A DNA stretch of 64,000 bases from Telopea speciosissima (lineage: Eukaryota; Streptophyta; Magnoliopsida; Proteales; Proteaceae): assembly GCF_018873765.1 (NCBI RefSeq), contig NC_057926.1, positions 57,177,378 through 57,241,377 of the forward strand. The letters are read 5' to 3'. Below are positions 44,101 to 55,739 of the stretch, one piece after another. Below the pieces are notes generated by a model, which was not told where the DNA came from, searched no databases, and saw only the letters and a program-made list of their open reading frames with translations. The stretch's first letter is position 1. Each line of letters starts with the position of its first letter. The position numbers were made by a program, and so were the translations under genes.

Positions 44101-46451
44101 TTTGTATTTTTTTTTCCTTTCCTCCTTCTTTGCCCCCTCATTTGGGGGCTTCCTTGTTCTGTCTCCTCCTGGGTAATGAATATTTATTCACCCAAAAAAA
44201 ATAAAAAATCAAACAATTGTCCAGGGATTTTGCTGTTTGAATTCATTATTCTAACTTTGGTCATAACCACCTTCTGGTGCTGCATCCGAGAATACTGTTC
44301 AATTTGTTTACTTTTTTTCTTTATTCTTTACTCCTACAATCCAAGTGAAGTGGCGTAATTATGGAGAAGTGGTATTCAGATATCTTTGGAAGGGATTTGG
44401 AGTATATTTTGTTTTAATTTTAAGGATGAAAACATATGTAAATATTTATAGTAAATAAGGCAATTCATATTGTAGGGGACAAATCATTGAAATAAGAAAG
44501 GCCTTTTCAGATAGAGGATATTGGAGAAACCCCCCCCCCCCCTCTTGATGATCACATATGGTGATTGAGAAGCTAAAATGGGTTTCAATTCCAAAAATCT
44601 CTTCCTAGGAACTTCTTCTTCCCCCTCTTCTTCTTTCATGTAGTATTTCCTTCATGAAAAATTCTCAATCCATAACCAGATCCATACAACGATACATTAA
44701 AGCCATTCCTCAATTTCCCACAAATTTTTATATTTGTCACTTCATCTTGTCTACCTAGTCCCACAAGGACCACTCCCATGTTGTTTTGTTGAGATTAATC
44801 TAGAATCATAAACCAATGTCCTTGGATCTACTACACGACTCTAACAAATTACTGTTTCTTGTCTAATTAATTGGTTACAGAAACAGTAAGCCTGCATCTC
44901 AATTAACTAAATCCTGTCATAACCTCTTCCAGCACCCAAGAATCGATTGCAGAAACCAATGTCCCTGGATCTACTACACTACTCTAAGAAATTACTGATT
45001 CTTGTTAATTGGGTAAAGAAACAGTAAGCATGCCTCCCAAATGACTAGATCTTGTCATAAGTTCTTCCAGCACCCAAGCATCCATTGAAGAAATAACCCT
45101 TAAATTGCCAAGTTGGGGACATAAAACCTAAAAACTTTGCTCAAGAGTCTTAGCAAAGGAATACTTCAGAAAAAATGAGACAACTATTTCTTTTCAAGAT
45201 ACAAAAAACATCACCCAATGGACCTGGGGCAATCTGCACCTGGAATCTATGAAGCTTACCTCTAGCAACTGGAACTTACTTCTCAGTCATCCAGAAACGT
45301 ATCCCCTTCCAATATTTGCTAAGTTCTCTCAACTCCTATGGATGTGATACCGGAGTCAATATCCCTGGGATTTGCATTTGCTGTTGTGCTACATTGCAGA
45401 ACATTGGTATGAGCCCACTTTTATTATATTGGGGATGTTCAGTTGCAATTGGACACTAAGGCATTGCAACGTCTTCACTGTTGAAGCAGTGTAAACATTG
45501 GATAGAAGCCCTTGCTCTTGTACATCAAGGGTTTAAGCAGGTGTAGAAGCACCTAGGCCATTGCAACAGTAAAAATTGTAAGTTGTGTATTGGGTATAAT
45601 ACGAAACCCTGGTTAGGCTATTATCCCATGGATGTAGGCGTATTGCCAAACCACGTATAACTGGTGCCCTGTGCATGTGACTATTTTATTGTTGTGGATA
45701 TTGGAATATGTTTGCTGCAGGATAGGTGTGCACACCGGATATACCTTGCTACAGGGGTAGTTGATGTTTAGGCATGTGGTTGAGAGGCAAAGATGTGTCA
45801 CACAACTGTGACTGTGTATGCAGGTGACTGGTAAACTTGGGATTGCCTCCGCCAGTCAAGTTTGAGCCTGGAACAGTGCTGGGATAGTGATTATTTCTGT
45901 GTATGCCAGAAAGTAGGACTGCACCAATCTGAGTGTGGGACAATAGCCGGAGCCGTGAGTGTACTGCCATAAGTATGGTGTGTGAGAAATGCCTTTGTGT
46001 GTATGCCAGTGAGGGTTGTGCAGTGAGCATTGTTAGTGTGCCTTGACAGTGCTAGGAGTGTTTGTGAGCATAGTGCCATCAGTAGGTTGTGGTGTGAACA
46101 GTTGGGTTTCAGCTTGGGAGGAAAAAATTTTAAATTCACTGATTCACCCCCTTGTCAGCCTGGCAATAACAATATCCCATGCCATTAGTCCTCCATTTTG
46201 CAAACATCACACCGAAAAAGAGATTGATAAAATACTGAAAAATAATTTATGACTGCATCGCATAATTCAATTACCGCATTGAGTAAAAAGGAAAGCTTCG
46301 GAAACTAAATGACGGAGACTTTCTTTAAGCACGCAAAGATCGACAAACCTGCAAGGAGATCTTCGAATGAAGTTGGCTGAGGATTGTTTCTAAGTGAAAC
46401 GTCTTGATTGCCTTGTTCAACGGCGGCAACTTCGCTTTGAACTTGACCCAT
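35167..46451 (-). CDS. MIA40: Mitochondrial intermembrane space import protein MIA40
   Basis: Four exons: 46451-46349, 37199-37168, 37060-36935 and 35340-35167, giving 435 nt and 144 residues with no lesion. MIA40 oxidises cysteine-rich proteins in the mitochondrial intermembrane space and is re-oxidised by ERV1. All signature cysteines are present: the redox CPC ([10 protein letters not shown]) and the twin CX9C pairs [11 protein letters not shown] and [11 protein letters not shown]. The start MGQVQSE resembles the Arabidopsis protein. There is no N-terminal presequence, as expected for the plant form. The tail ends EPKRKL; as I recall, Arabidopsis ends in the peroxisomal signal SKL, so RKL is a change at that site. 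Introns are 9,149, 107 and 1,594 nt, all GT-AG. Intron 1 contains a Copia element and LINE pieces; intron 3 contains an RTE remnant. Confidence 0.94.
35990..36775 (+). pseudogene. RTE-type LINE remnant in MIA40 intron 3
   Basis: Plus-strand text reads [20 protein letters not shown] (the catalytic FADD has become FATD), then [14 protein letters not shown], and later [37 protein letters not shown] and [15 protein letters not shown]. These are hallmarks of the RTE clade. It ends in TTGA/TTGAG repeats (36736-36760), a tail type seen in RTE elements instead of poly(A). Several stops; dead. It lies antisense to MIA40, within its third intron. Confidence 0.85.
37200..37674 (-). other. MIA40 intron 1, unique part
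   Basis: AT-rich intronic sequence between exon 2 and the Copia insertion. Nothing recognised. Confidence 0.5.
37675..37855 (+). repeat. Copia 5' LTR, 181 bp
   Basis: Starts TGTTGAGTGATGTAACCC and ends CACTGCTGTTAACA. The ends TGTT...AACA are inverted, and the right end meets the primer binding site directly. The left end was chosen from the TGTT word and the pairing of ends. Confidence 0.75.
37856..37869 (+). promoter_or_regulatory. Copia primer binding site
   Basis: TGGTATCAGAGCCA, the standard sequence complementary to initiator Met-tRNA in plant Copia elements. Confidence 0.9.
38580..41703 (+). pseudogene. Copia gag-pol, broken
   Basis: The ATG at 38580 opens gag ([20 protein letters not shown] near 38650). 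There are stops near 38607 and at 38881. The zinc knuckle is destroyed by a deletion near 39350 (KVIKCALH then stop; KLHGKPADF in another frame). The protease has DFG instead of DSG near 39650, which should abolish activity. Integrase pieces follow ([29 protein letters not shown]). The reverse transcriptase start ([21 protein letters not shown] text, [15 protein letters not shown]) lies in 41355-41600. Several frameshifts are present. Confidence 0.9.
41760..42830. repeat. Repeat bounded by GAGATCTCGG-rich ends, with an internal hairpin
   Basis: The left part has GAGATCTCGAGATTTGGGCG near 41836. The right part has AGCGAGATCTCGACTCGACT near 42755 and GGTACTGAGTTCGGAG near 42796. The right end resembles 3812-4020 in inverted orientation. 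The interior is AT-rich with a 34-bp inverted repeat and no ORF. The class is unknown; no target duplication could be fixed. It follows directly on the truncated Copia. Confidence 0.5.
42137..42393. repeat. Perfect 34-bp inverted repeat
   Basis: Arms 42137-42170 and 42360-42393 are exact reverse complements (AAAATTCCATAAATC... and ...GATTTATGGAATTTT), separated by 189 bp. This could form a stem-loop or mark the ends of a small insertion. Confidence 0.9.
43026..43137 (+). mobile_element. LINE 3' tail, about 110 bp
   Basis: A short CT-rich 3' end with CCCCCCTAGAATTCTGGGGC, GGTAATGAATTTTTATTCAC and a poly(A) tail, matching the tail of the LINE at 43691-44209. The 9-bp word AAAATCACT flanks both sides (43017-43025 and 43138-43146). 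Confidence 0.65.
43290..43520. repeat. Direct repeat, copy 1 (about 230 bp)
   Basis: Matches 44257-44480 over CATAACCACCTTCT...GCATC, CAGATATCTTT and TTTTAAGGATGAAAACAT, with scattered differences and small indels. Origin unknown. Confidence 0.75.
43691..44209 (+). mobile_element. 5'-truncated plant L1 LINE, 519 bp
   Basis: Flanked by a perfect 15-bp duplication CAAACAATTGTCCAG (43676-43690 and 44210-44224). It encodes the last part of ORF2 ([37 protein letters not shown] near 43840-43975), then a 3' untranslated region with CCCCCCTAGAGGGG and a poly(A) tail. Too short to be active. Confidence 0.92.
44257..44480. repeat. Direct repeat, copy 2
   Basis: Partner of 43290-43520, about 960 bp downstream. 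The LINE at 43691-44209 lies between the copies. Confidence 0.75.
44811..45093. repeat. Tandem duplication, two units of about 143 bp
   Basis: Unit 1 starts AACCAATGTCCTTGGATC at 44811, unit 2 AACCAATGTCCCTGGATC at 44954. Both end near TCTTCCAGCACCCAAG and differ by small indels. Confidence 0.85.
45094..46348 (-). other. MIA40 intron 1, exon-1-proximal part
   Basis: No coding sequence or element recognised. It includes a GT-rich stretch (45770-46090) with many TGTGTG/CAGTG words. Confidence 0.45.
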
Positions 46452-47486
46452 CGGAAGGATATATTTTGTGAGAAGAATTTCAGACCATCAGTGCTCTCCA
46501 GATTAGCGACTAGTTGGTGATTAAGAGAAAATAATCAAACGGTTCGTACAAATTCGAAACTCGACCGTTCCACTTGATAGGGTAAGCAGGGTCTCAGGAG
46601 AAAAACAAAGATCCGGCTCCTTTCCAACTCTCACATCCCCGGATTGGGGTCTCCTGCTGCGCGCGGCTGCCCCAACTGCCCTGCTGCGCTGACACAGGAA
46701 AGCGTGCACTGACCGCCTTATCCAGTTATCTTACCCGAACGCCTTGCCTGAATGAAGGTAAGGAGGTCATTTCGCGTCTTGTTGTGTCTACGCAACATGG
46801 CAGTTGGGGCAGCCACGCAATAGACGATCCGGATCCCCCACCTCTTGCCCAACCCTACCTCGCAATGGACACGTAGACTTCAAAGATCCAACGGCTCCAA
46901 ACATCTTCAATTTGTTCCCCAATTGACCCACTTCATTATACAACCCCATTTTTTAAAAAAGGAAAAATTACATGCCCCTCCCCTATATTATGGTCTAATT
47001 ACATCTTCTTCCCTTGGATTTTTTTAAATTATATTTTAACCCCTTTAGTTTGCAAAAAAATTATTATTACACCCTTGTCATTAGCATCCGCCAGTTAAGT
47101 GGTGATGTGGCTTAGTAATATTTGTCATAACCCCCAAACTAACATTGGGTCCTTGTGAGATGACCCTTTTATCCCTCTTCTTCTCATTCTCATTCTCCTT
47201 CTCCTACAACTCCACCCTCACCCAGCTCCTACAAGCTTTTGATAAAAAAACCAATGAGAATGTCACCTTTCCCTTTCTTCTTCCTCTCAAAATCTAATTG
47301 CCGAACATGTTCTTCCCTTTCCTACCACTATAATTATTTTCAACGAAGTTTCTTACATAGCCTCCGCTGGTCTTATTTGGGTCCATGAAATCAAAACCAG
47401 GAAGGCATATGCATCCAACTTATTTTGAAGTTTCTGTCAGTGAGGGTCAAACGGAGAGTATGATTATAAGGGATTTAGAGAAATTA
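46452..47486. other. MIA40 5' flank and unclassified repeat text
   Basis: The first few hundred bases upstream of 46451 must contain the MIA40 promoter; no single box is clear. At 46968-47110 the sequence has wording of the kind found in Mutator-type ends (AAAAATTACATGCCCCTCCCC, TTACACCCTTGTCATTAGC), without a partner. Confidence 0.4.
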
Positions 47487-48070
47487 GGTTCCACATGAAC
47501 GACAATGTCATTAAAAGTCTTGATAGTGTCGTTATGTGTTAGAACTATCTTCATTTGCCCCCAGGAATCAGGTAACATCCTGATGACGGCTTGTACTTAC
47601 TGTTCATCGGTAAGGTGTACCCCAGCATCATCTAATTTTTAGATCATGTCTTTCACGACCCTGAGGTGTTCAACCATAGTGTGTTTGAGGTCCTTACGGT
47701 ACATCTCAAACTTCAAGGTCATGGACCTAAGCCTGGTAGTGGATGTACAGCCACAATCGAGCTTTACCTGGTCCCACATGGACTTGGCAGTCTCGCATTT
47801 CTCATATTGGCCGATGAGATCATTGTGCATCGTGCTTAACATAAGAAAGCGCGCACTATGATCTCTCTTAAACCAATTGTCGTAAGTCTCTTTTTCTTGA
47901 CGGTGACAGGCAGTAGTACCCATTTTGGGTGGGGTCATTTCAGTGGTCAAGTGTTCAAGGTAATCTTGCTCATTAAGCAAGAACTGGGCCTTTCGGTGTC
48001 ACATATCATAGTTGGTGCCATCCAACTTGTTGCCTTGATAAAGGTCAGCAACTACACTCTTAGAGGCCAT
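47487..48070 (-). pseudogene. Copia gag fragment (UBN2-type)
   Basis: The minus-strand ATG at 48070 gives MASKSVVADLYQGNKLDGTN, then a stop in place of the usual W near 48005, LLNEQDYLEHLTTEM, KETYDNWFKRDHSARFLML, AKSMWDQVKLDCGC, RLRSMTLKFEMY, a stop near 47640 and a tail ending DIVVHVEPNF. The element is cut off near 47487. It is a different Copia family from the one at 37675. Its leader and LTR appear to continue on the far side of the large LTR element, at 59393-60633. Confidence 0.8.
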
Positions 48071-48526
48071 CACTACAATGTGCAAGGGGGGACATTTAGT
48101 ATACATTCATAAGCCCAAAAAAATTGTTCAAGAAATCCTAATTAAAATTAATGGTTCCTTTTCCCACACGGTGAGACCAAAAACTTCGCTAAGCTGGTAA
48201 TCAAATCTCACATTATGTGGGTCTGAGGACGCATAACTTTAATTGATTTCGAACAAAAATAGGAGGAAAAAACATCTCTTAACCATAATTTAATGCGTCA
48301 TACATCGGGTGCGCAAAGGACTCACTCAAGAGACCCAAATTGGTACTTGAAGTGATATGCTGAGTCGGTACGGGGTTGTGATCCGTACTGCAGTAGCTCC
48401 CATTACATGGCTTCTCAAAAAATATTAAAATTACAACCGGCTCTTTACATTCAAGATTCCTACTACAAACTACCGGCGAGCATTGCACTTTGTATCACTT
48501 CCAGGTACTAACTCTAATGCACATAC
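48071..48526 (-). other. Copia leader, proximal part
   Basis: Non-coding minus-strand sequence between the gag ATG and the insertion site of the large LTR element. Assigned to the leader because removing that element joins it to 59393-60272. Confidence 0.5.
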
Positions 48527-51377
48527 TGTCACGCCCCCATCCCAACAAGTGATAAAATACATTATAAGGGGTGACTAGGACGACGCTTGTCATCCTACTA
48601 AGCTGCGAGGATCACGACACAGTGTCCCAACGCACGATCATAACTAATATTAAAACAATATAATATCAGTGCGGAAAGGAAATATTACATTCCAAATGAT
48701 CACTAGTTTTGCGGAGCGTATAAAATTAATAGTTACAAGATGATCAAAGCCTAGATGATAAATACGTAGTTAATCCATTTTTCATTACCATCTAATAATG
48801 ATCAACAAGGGTATAACAGATAAATGTTTATACATGGGCCTACGCCTAAAATAAACAAAAGGGAACAAGTCCTAGAATTCCCACGGCCCATAGGCGCAAT
48901 CGTCACAAGGACACCTGTTGCCATGTTCCTCTAACACGACTTCCGGCTCCTCGTACCGCATCATAATCTAAAAATTGTGTACACGAGGGGTTAGCTCTCC
49001 ACCGAGCCAGTGAGGGGATGGGGATGCACAAACACACAATTCACATAGTCCAATGATGCATGCATATGTTAAGTAAATTTTCCACCTAACATCACAACTA
49101 AGTCAATGGCATATGCTCGTGACAACTCGGGAGACACGTGGGTCACTTAACTTATCGCCACAATGAAACCTCAATTGTCACACTGGGACCTACGCCGATC
49201 GAAGCCTCCAAGACCACTCGGTGGCGGACCCACGATAACCAATACTACCATGTGGCCTCTCCCACCTCCACGAATCCGGTGTGCGATTACCCAACACCTA
49301 AACCCCTGTTGGTAAGGGTCGTAGCATAAGGGTGTAAAATCCTAGCCACATCTACATGCAAGTCCTATCGTCCCGAGAGGTAATCCGGGCTCATCAACTT
49401 TTCATCCGATTTAGTGCCCGGTTACCCGCCACGGCACGGCGCATCTGATTCAACATGACATTCAACATAATTTCTTCATAAATGTATATATTATCAGGGT
49501 TTCGCACGACACCCACCGCACCGAGACCCATCAAAGTAAAAGCATCTCTAATTAACATCATAACATTCATATATAAAAGTATGCAATATGCCAAGCATAC
49601 TTAATAATTTATAATGATGACATAATATACAATGCAATAATAATATCAAGCCCAAACAACCAAACCCACTCACAATATGTGTTATGCCCCGATGTTATGA
49701 GTTGTCGCGAAATCAAGTAACACGTCACAAGATGAAAACTTTAAACCTAAATAAAGAGTGAAAATAGGGTTAATTAAGTAAAGGGACGGATCCCCAAAAC
49801 GTCTCCCATAAATTATTTAAGTATAAGGTTTGAAGTAGAGTGGTTGCGGGAGTGGTTTCATGCCCAAATTCTGCAACCACATGTAAATCCTAGGAAACCA
49901 GGGGCTCGGCGTTGTCAAGGTCGATTGCGGATGTGGTTTGAAAGCTCAAAACCGAGTGTAAATCCTAGGAAATCGGGGTTCGGGTTTCGATCAAGGTCGG
50001 TTGATGTGGTTTAAACCAAACCGAGTGTAAATCCGACCTTCACGGGGCCTTCTCGGGAAGGTAATTTCGGAGGTGGTTTCTTGCGGTCTAAAACCACATG
50101 TAAGTCCTAGCTAACCGGGGGCTTAGGAAGGTCTCGCCAAGGGTGGTTGCGGTGTGGTTTCTCAGTGCGAAACCACATGTAAAACCACATACCGCAAAAT
50201 CGAAAATTGAAGGGTTTCTTGCTAGGGATTCATTTTCCAAGGGGTTTAAAGGTAGGGAGGCTTCAAGAAAACTTCCTCCTAGGTACATTAGGGTTCTAAG
50301 ACCTCATTAGGTCCATGTAATCCCATGGATTTAAGAGGGAAAACAAAGAGAACCTAAATTAAGACATAATAGGGTAGAAACCTTAAATTTCTTAAATGGA
50401 AAGAGATTACTTAGGCTTAGGGCTTGTAATGGAGTGAAATAACTCCACTATAGTCTAGGTTTAGAGGTTCCATCGATTCCTTGGTCGAATCTCTCCCATT
50501 TCCCAAATCTCAAAACTCAAAATAGATGAAGAGATGTGGGTTTCAATGGCTTACCTTCCCCAATGTAGAAAAGCTCCACGTAGAGGGCTCCACAAGGTGA
50601 GATTCAAGCCTTCAACCAAGCTTTTCCATTCCTCCTTCTCCTTTTCTCCTTCCTTCTTTCTTCTTTCCTTCTTTCTTCTTTCTTCTTTCTCCTTTCTCTC
50701 CTCTTTCTCTCCTCCACGATTTAGGTTAGATGGGAGAAGAAATGAAAATGAATGCTTCTCCCCCCTTTGTCTTATTTATAGAAAATGGGCTTGGGTCCTT
50801 TAAGTTAAATGGGTCAAGTAGTTAAATGGGTGGATCCAAGATAAATGGGTCATTAGGCCAAATGGATAGTTTAAGTTAAATGGCTCAAGAGGGCTTAATG
50901 GGTTGACCCATGGTCTTATTTAGGTACAGGAATGGGTTAACCCATCTTTGGGTCAAATAGAGTCAAATGGGCCCTCAAGTTGAATGGGCCTCTTAACTAA
51001 ATGGGCCGCCCATAGGTTTCAAATAGAAAAGAACCCACTTGGGGATGGGTCCATCCACCATGGGATTATAAGCCCATCACACGCTCCCTTAAATAAGGGG
51101 GACCCACAAATAGAATATTCCCAACTCAACTAAAATAGCCGGCGGTCTAAATCTTGACCCGCACTCGAGGGCATCGAGGAAAAGATAAATAAGTAAGCCA
51201 AGGGCTAAAACTTACTTCTCCATTGCCATGGTGTGTCAATGGTAAGCCCGTATCATGGTCAATAATTTGTAGCGGGTTTGACCACCGGTGAGAACAGCTC
51301 ACCCGACGCGTGGCGGTGATAACCACACGTCACGGGAAGAAATAATAATTAATTATGATCCGGGTGCGGGTATAACA
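48527..51377 (-). repeat. LTR, 2,851 bp (3' LTR on the minus strand)
   Basis: Same sequence as 56524-59387 apart from scattered substitutions and small indels. It contains repeated GTGGTTT...AAACCACATGTAAATCC words (49840-50190) and a pyrimidine tract before CTCCACGATTTAGGTT (near 50715). Confidence 0.92.
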
Positions 51378-51388
51378 TCCTCCCCACC
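51378..51388 (-). promoter_or_regulatory. Polypurine tract
   Basis: Minus-strand GGTGGGGAGGA directly abuts the TGTTATACCC start of the left LTR, the position where plus-strand DNA synthesis is primed. Confidence 0.75.
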
Positions 51389-52327
51389 TTACAAGAAATT
51401 TCGTCCCCGAAATTTGAGGCGACTAGGGTCTCAAGTGAGAAGAAGGGCTGTTGGATAACAACATCCCGGTCACCCACATCTTGAACTAAGTCAAAGGTCG
51501 GGTCAAGATGAGGCGGTGCCTACGTGGTACAAGTCGGTTCCACAATTCTCTTTTCCTTACAGGGTCACATTACCACGGGGTGTGGTTCACAATAACCCTA
51601 GAAAACAGGGTTCCAACTACTAAGTTAAGTCTCAAGGAACAGAGTTCCCTAAATCTTCCGGATCGGTGATACCATTCTAGCCTTCACTACTCGGTCGTCT
51701 TGGGTTACGGATTTAACCTGTCCATGTCCCAACATAGGGTTCACATTCGAAGGCTTTCACATCTGGTTGTCTCATTACCTAACCCAACTTTAGAATGATT
51801 TGGAATATTGATGGAATCTCCTATTGTTCACTCCCGATCACGGAGGGAACGCATTTGGTGATCCATTACCCCATTCATATCTGTCGTTGGAGAAGGTTTT
51901 GTTACATCCTTGATTTTAGCTTTCACAACCTTTAAACCTATAACACAATTATCCCACGGAAAGAGTCCACATCAGTCCTCTTTCGAGAACCAACAACCTT
52001 TACTAGCTTTTGTCCAAGTCAACTCTTTAAGCAGTCTCCATAATTTAACCTATCCGGTCATTAAATTCATTCTTCATTACCCTAAGGTTTGGTCAACCAA
52101 GGTCAGGGCACCAACTAGTTACACAGCAAGGTCGATGTAAGGTCATACTTGTAGTACCAGAGAATCACTCTAGTCACACAAGTCCAAGGTTCTAAGGGAT
52201 ATCTATATATATTTATCACACCAATATGTAGGCATAGATTCAATAATTACATTCAAATCCCTATGGACATATTTGTCATCTAGGTCAATCCACCAGAACA
52301 AGAAGTTCTCAGGTACGGTTCACTAAG

Positions 52328-52358
<31 letters not shown>

Positions 52359-55216
52359 GGAAAGTCAAATCACGGTGTAGGACTTTCTCTATGAGTCTAA
52401 ACAAGGTTTGGATGGACCAAGTAAAGTTCAAATAGAGTCGTCACTAGCTTGAGGTGTTATGAATGACTTCCAAATACACGTGACCTTCATGGCTTACTCA
52501 AATAAACCAGTCTATTACTTTCCTTTCCTACGCACCCCATTGAGGGTCTCTACCCGTATAGGTTTAGGTTTCTCTATCCATAAGGTTCGGGTCTTTAAAT
52601 TCATAGGATCGAAGGTCTTTATCCTCAAAGGTAACTCTTCTTCCTTTATGTAAGAGAGGAGTCACAGCGTTACCAATGCCGCTACTTTTTATTAGCTGGC
52701 CCAATCGGGTACAAGTCCTAACCTCTTTCAATTCAAGGTATTGACTAGACTTAGGTGGTTCCCACAAATGGGTCACACAATGGGGTGTCCGATCTAGGGT
52801 ATAGGCACATAATCATCACATATAAGTGTAGTCAAAGGTCTCCAAAACAAGCTAAAAATCCTAAAAGAAATCGGGTGGACTCACGACGACGTCGCACTCG
52901 GGTGCATTCATGGCCCCTCCGCGAAAATAGGGAGAGTGGACTAACGGGCGGATGTGGAATGCGAATCCGTTCGTTTGTCCAATCTCAAAAGTCTCAATGG
53001 CCGAGAGGGTTTAAGTCAAACGGATTTACGGACGGATGCATGAGTGTGGATCCGTTCGTTGATCCGCACAGATTTATAATGATAATTTCAAGTTTTATGC
53101 GGAGCGGATTCACTATAAGTGGATTCGCTCGTTCGTTCATTTGCGAAATTTAACATAACAGAGCCGCGAGTTTTAAAACTCACTTTTGGCTCCAAAGAAA
53201 GGAACATAACCGAGGGAGAAAAAGCTCTACAGGACTTCCGTTCAAGCTTCCCTCGGGTGGTTTTCTTGTAATCTTAAGCCTCAAGGTTTAACTCTCACTT
53301 GTTCAAGATATGGCTTTCTTCCCATTCCTACTTTCTCTTTTCTTGGATTTGGGATGAATCATTTCAAGTTGTGATCATGTCTTGACTTTGCTTGTAATAC
53401 CATGACCATGTACACCAAATCCATGCCAAACCGATTGGAACTAGGGTTTTTGGGTGTAAATCAAGTCCTATTTGATCGATGGCACTAAGTTGTTGGATCC
53501 TTGTTTGATTATTGCATCTTTTATAAACTTTCAAGTCTTTGCAAGCATTTTAGAGATTATCACTATCCTGTCATGTCTAGTTGAATTTTACTTGGATTAT
53601 GCCCAGGTTTTGGTTGTGGTAAAGTCCTCAATTCACAATATTTTGAAGAAACTCTTCAAGTTCAAATCTAATCCTTTTACATGCCATAAAATCTCATAGA
53701 AAATTATCACATTGTCTTATCTTCAAGCATATTCTCTTGTATACATGATCGTTGATAAAAATCCTTAGAATCTTTCCTCTCTTCCTCAAATAAATAATTC
53801 TTGTCTCTTGTTGAGGTATTTTCATCCAATAACTTGCTTGTTTCATATTCGTTGGGATGTAAAGTAGCCAAAAGTATATGTTGTTCACATTGATCTCATT
53901 ATTCACGTCCATGCACTAGGGATTTCACACGGATTTTACATGTGCATTGATCTTATTCATTTCTCTTCACTCCAAACATCTTCCTCTCGGTTATCATGTC
54001 TCATTTCCCTTATATGCTCTTGTCACAATACAATTTCCACATCTTGTAGACATTTCACTTCTATAATTTTATTTGTCAAGCATAAAGCTTAAGTTACGGG
54101 TAAGATATGCCACAAGAGGGCGAGGGAAACATCAAATAGAGGTAATAAAAGCCTAACATAGGTTGGTTCATCAAGACAGGGCAAGAAAACCCTTTACCGC
54201 CTAGGTGTGGTTTCGATAAGTTGCAACCACGGGTAAATCCGAGCTTTCACGAACCAATTTTGTTATTAGAAATTCATGGATTCTCGATCGGTTTCACAAA
54301 ATTGAATCCACGGATGAAACCGCATGGCCCAAAAATTAAAATTTTAAAACCCACGACTTAGAGGTTTATTTCCCTCCTTCAAAACACAACTCTAATACAT
54401 TTGAAGAACCAAAAGCCGCGATCGTTCTTGCTCTCACTTCCCTCCTCGGTGGATTTTAGTGCTCCAAATTACTCCTCAACAACATCCAATCGCATTCAGG
54501 TAAGATCTTTCTCTCTCCCATCGAGTTCTCTCAAGGAGAAACCCCCAAAACACAATTTAGGTTTTGGAAATTTGGGGGTTTTGCTTTCTTTTGCTCAGTA
54601 GACTGTTCACAATCTAATCTTAACCATTTTCTCACCATAAGCAACCTATACAAGGGCTTGCATACGATCTTGGCATCTAACTCAAGGATTTAGGTTGGAT
54701 TTTGGAAAAACCAAAACCTACTCGAATTTTCCTCTTCTCTTTTGCCATGTATGAATCGGTCTTACTAGATAGGGCTTAGTTTACATCCTTTGAGTGGTCA
54801 CAAGCCAACTTTACTTGTTTCTCAAGATTCAAACTTCCAATCACAAAATCTAAAAATTTTCTTTAAAGTTTATAGCATGTTTCAAGATCAAATAAGTCCA
54901 TATTTTGCTTGAACTCACTGTTTTGCATAAAGCATTACTTTCTAGGCATATTATGACCATGAATCTTCATTATTTATCATGTCATTCACATAATGGTCAT
55001 GCCTTTTCTTTTTTCCCTAACTTCTTAGATCACAATTGGATAAAATCAAAATTTTCTAGCCTAAGAATCCTGCTGAAATTTAATTTGCTTTGGAAGGAAA
55101 ATCAAGGACTAGGTTTTGAACTTCACAACCTTACATTGATCATCTACTTAGGCCTTAGCATTCAAGGTACAAATTTGCTATCAATCTTGGCTTTTAGCTG
55201 CAGGTTAAAACAATCA
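51389..55216 (-). other. Interior of the large LTR element, non-coding
   Basis: 3.8 kb with only short ORFs and no retroviral motif seen on either strand. Short stretches such as ACGGATTTACGGACGGAT recur near 52930-53130. Confidence 0.55.
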
Positions 55217-55739
55217 ATGGCTCCAAGAACACAGCGTGCATGTGTTGAACAAGTTGCACCAACTGTCCTAGATCCACTATGGTTTCAAAAGATAGAGGAC
55301 CCGAGCTTTACCCGGACTACTTCCGCTTTAAAAAAATATAGTGGAAGGGCGGGATGTAGTGTTGGATGATCTCAAAGCTTCCATGGTGGGGCGGAGATTC
55401 GAGGCATTGGGGTGGACCAACATTCTCAACCTTCTGAACCATACTACCTACAACTCATTTACCATTCTATACAAATCGGACACCGAGAACCCAGGCATAC
55501 GAATTATCGGGTTGTTTCATGTGTCAAGGGGTTCCTATAGCCTTCATTGCAGCACGGTTGGCGGCGTTATCAACGTGTCCATTGGAGGAGCAAGGACCTA
55601 TTGTTCACTTAGAAGGAATCCCTATACCTTAATCAAGTGGGAGGTATTGACATTCGATGGCCATCGGCGGCTGAACCTGCGAGTGGTGGATGGCTTCGAT
55701 GAGGTCACGAAGCAACTCTCCAATCGACTTGGCGCCTAG
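55217..55739 (+). pseudogene. Antisense ORF in the large LTR element, frameshifted
   Basis: The plus-strand ATG at 55217 gives MAPRTQRACVEQVAPTVLDP, then a frameshift near 55345 into DVVLDDLKASMVGRRFEALG, TYNSFTILYKSDT and LIKWEVLTFDG, ending at a TAG at 55737-55739. The style resembles plant transposon-associated proteins of uncertain role (I think of the putative plant transposon protein family, Pfam Transposase_32), but this is a weak memory-based match. It is opposite to the transcription direction implied by the primer site and polypurine tract, and lies 0.8-1.3 kb from the primer site. Confidence 0.45.

Noticed and set aside
45749..46139. Overlapping minus-strand ORFs in a GT-rich stretch
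   Set aside because: They lie in MIA40 intron 1, show low-complexity wording and no homology.
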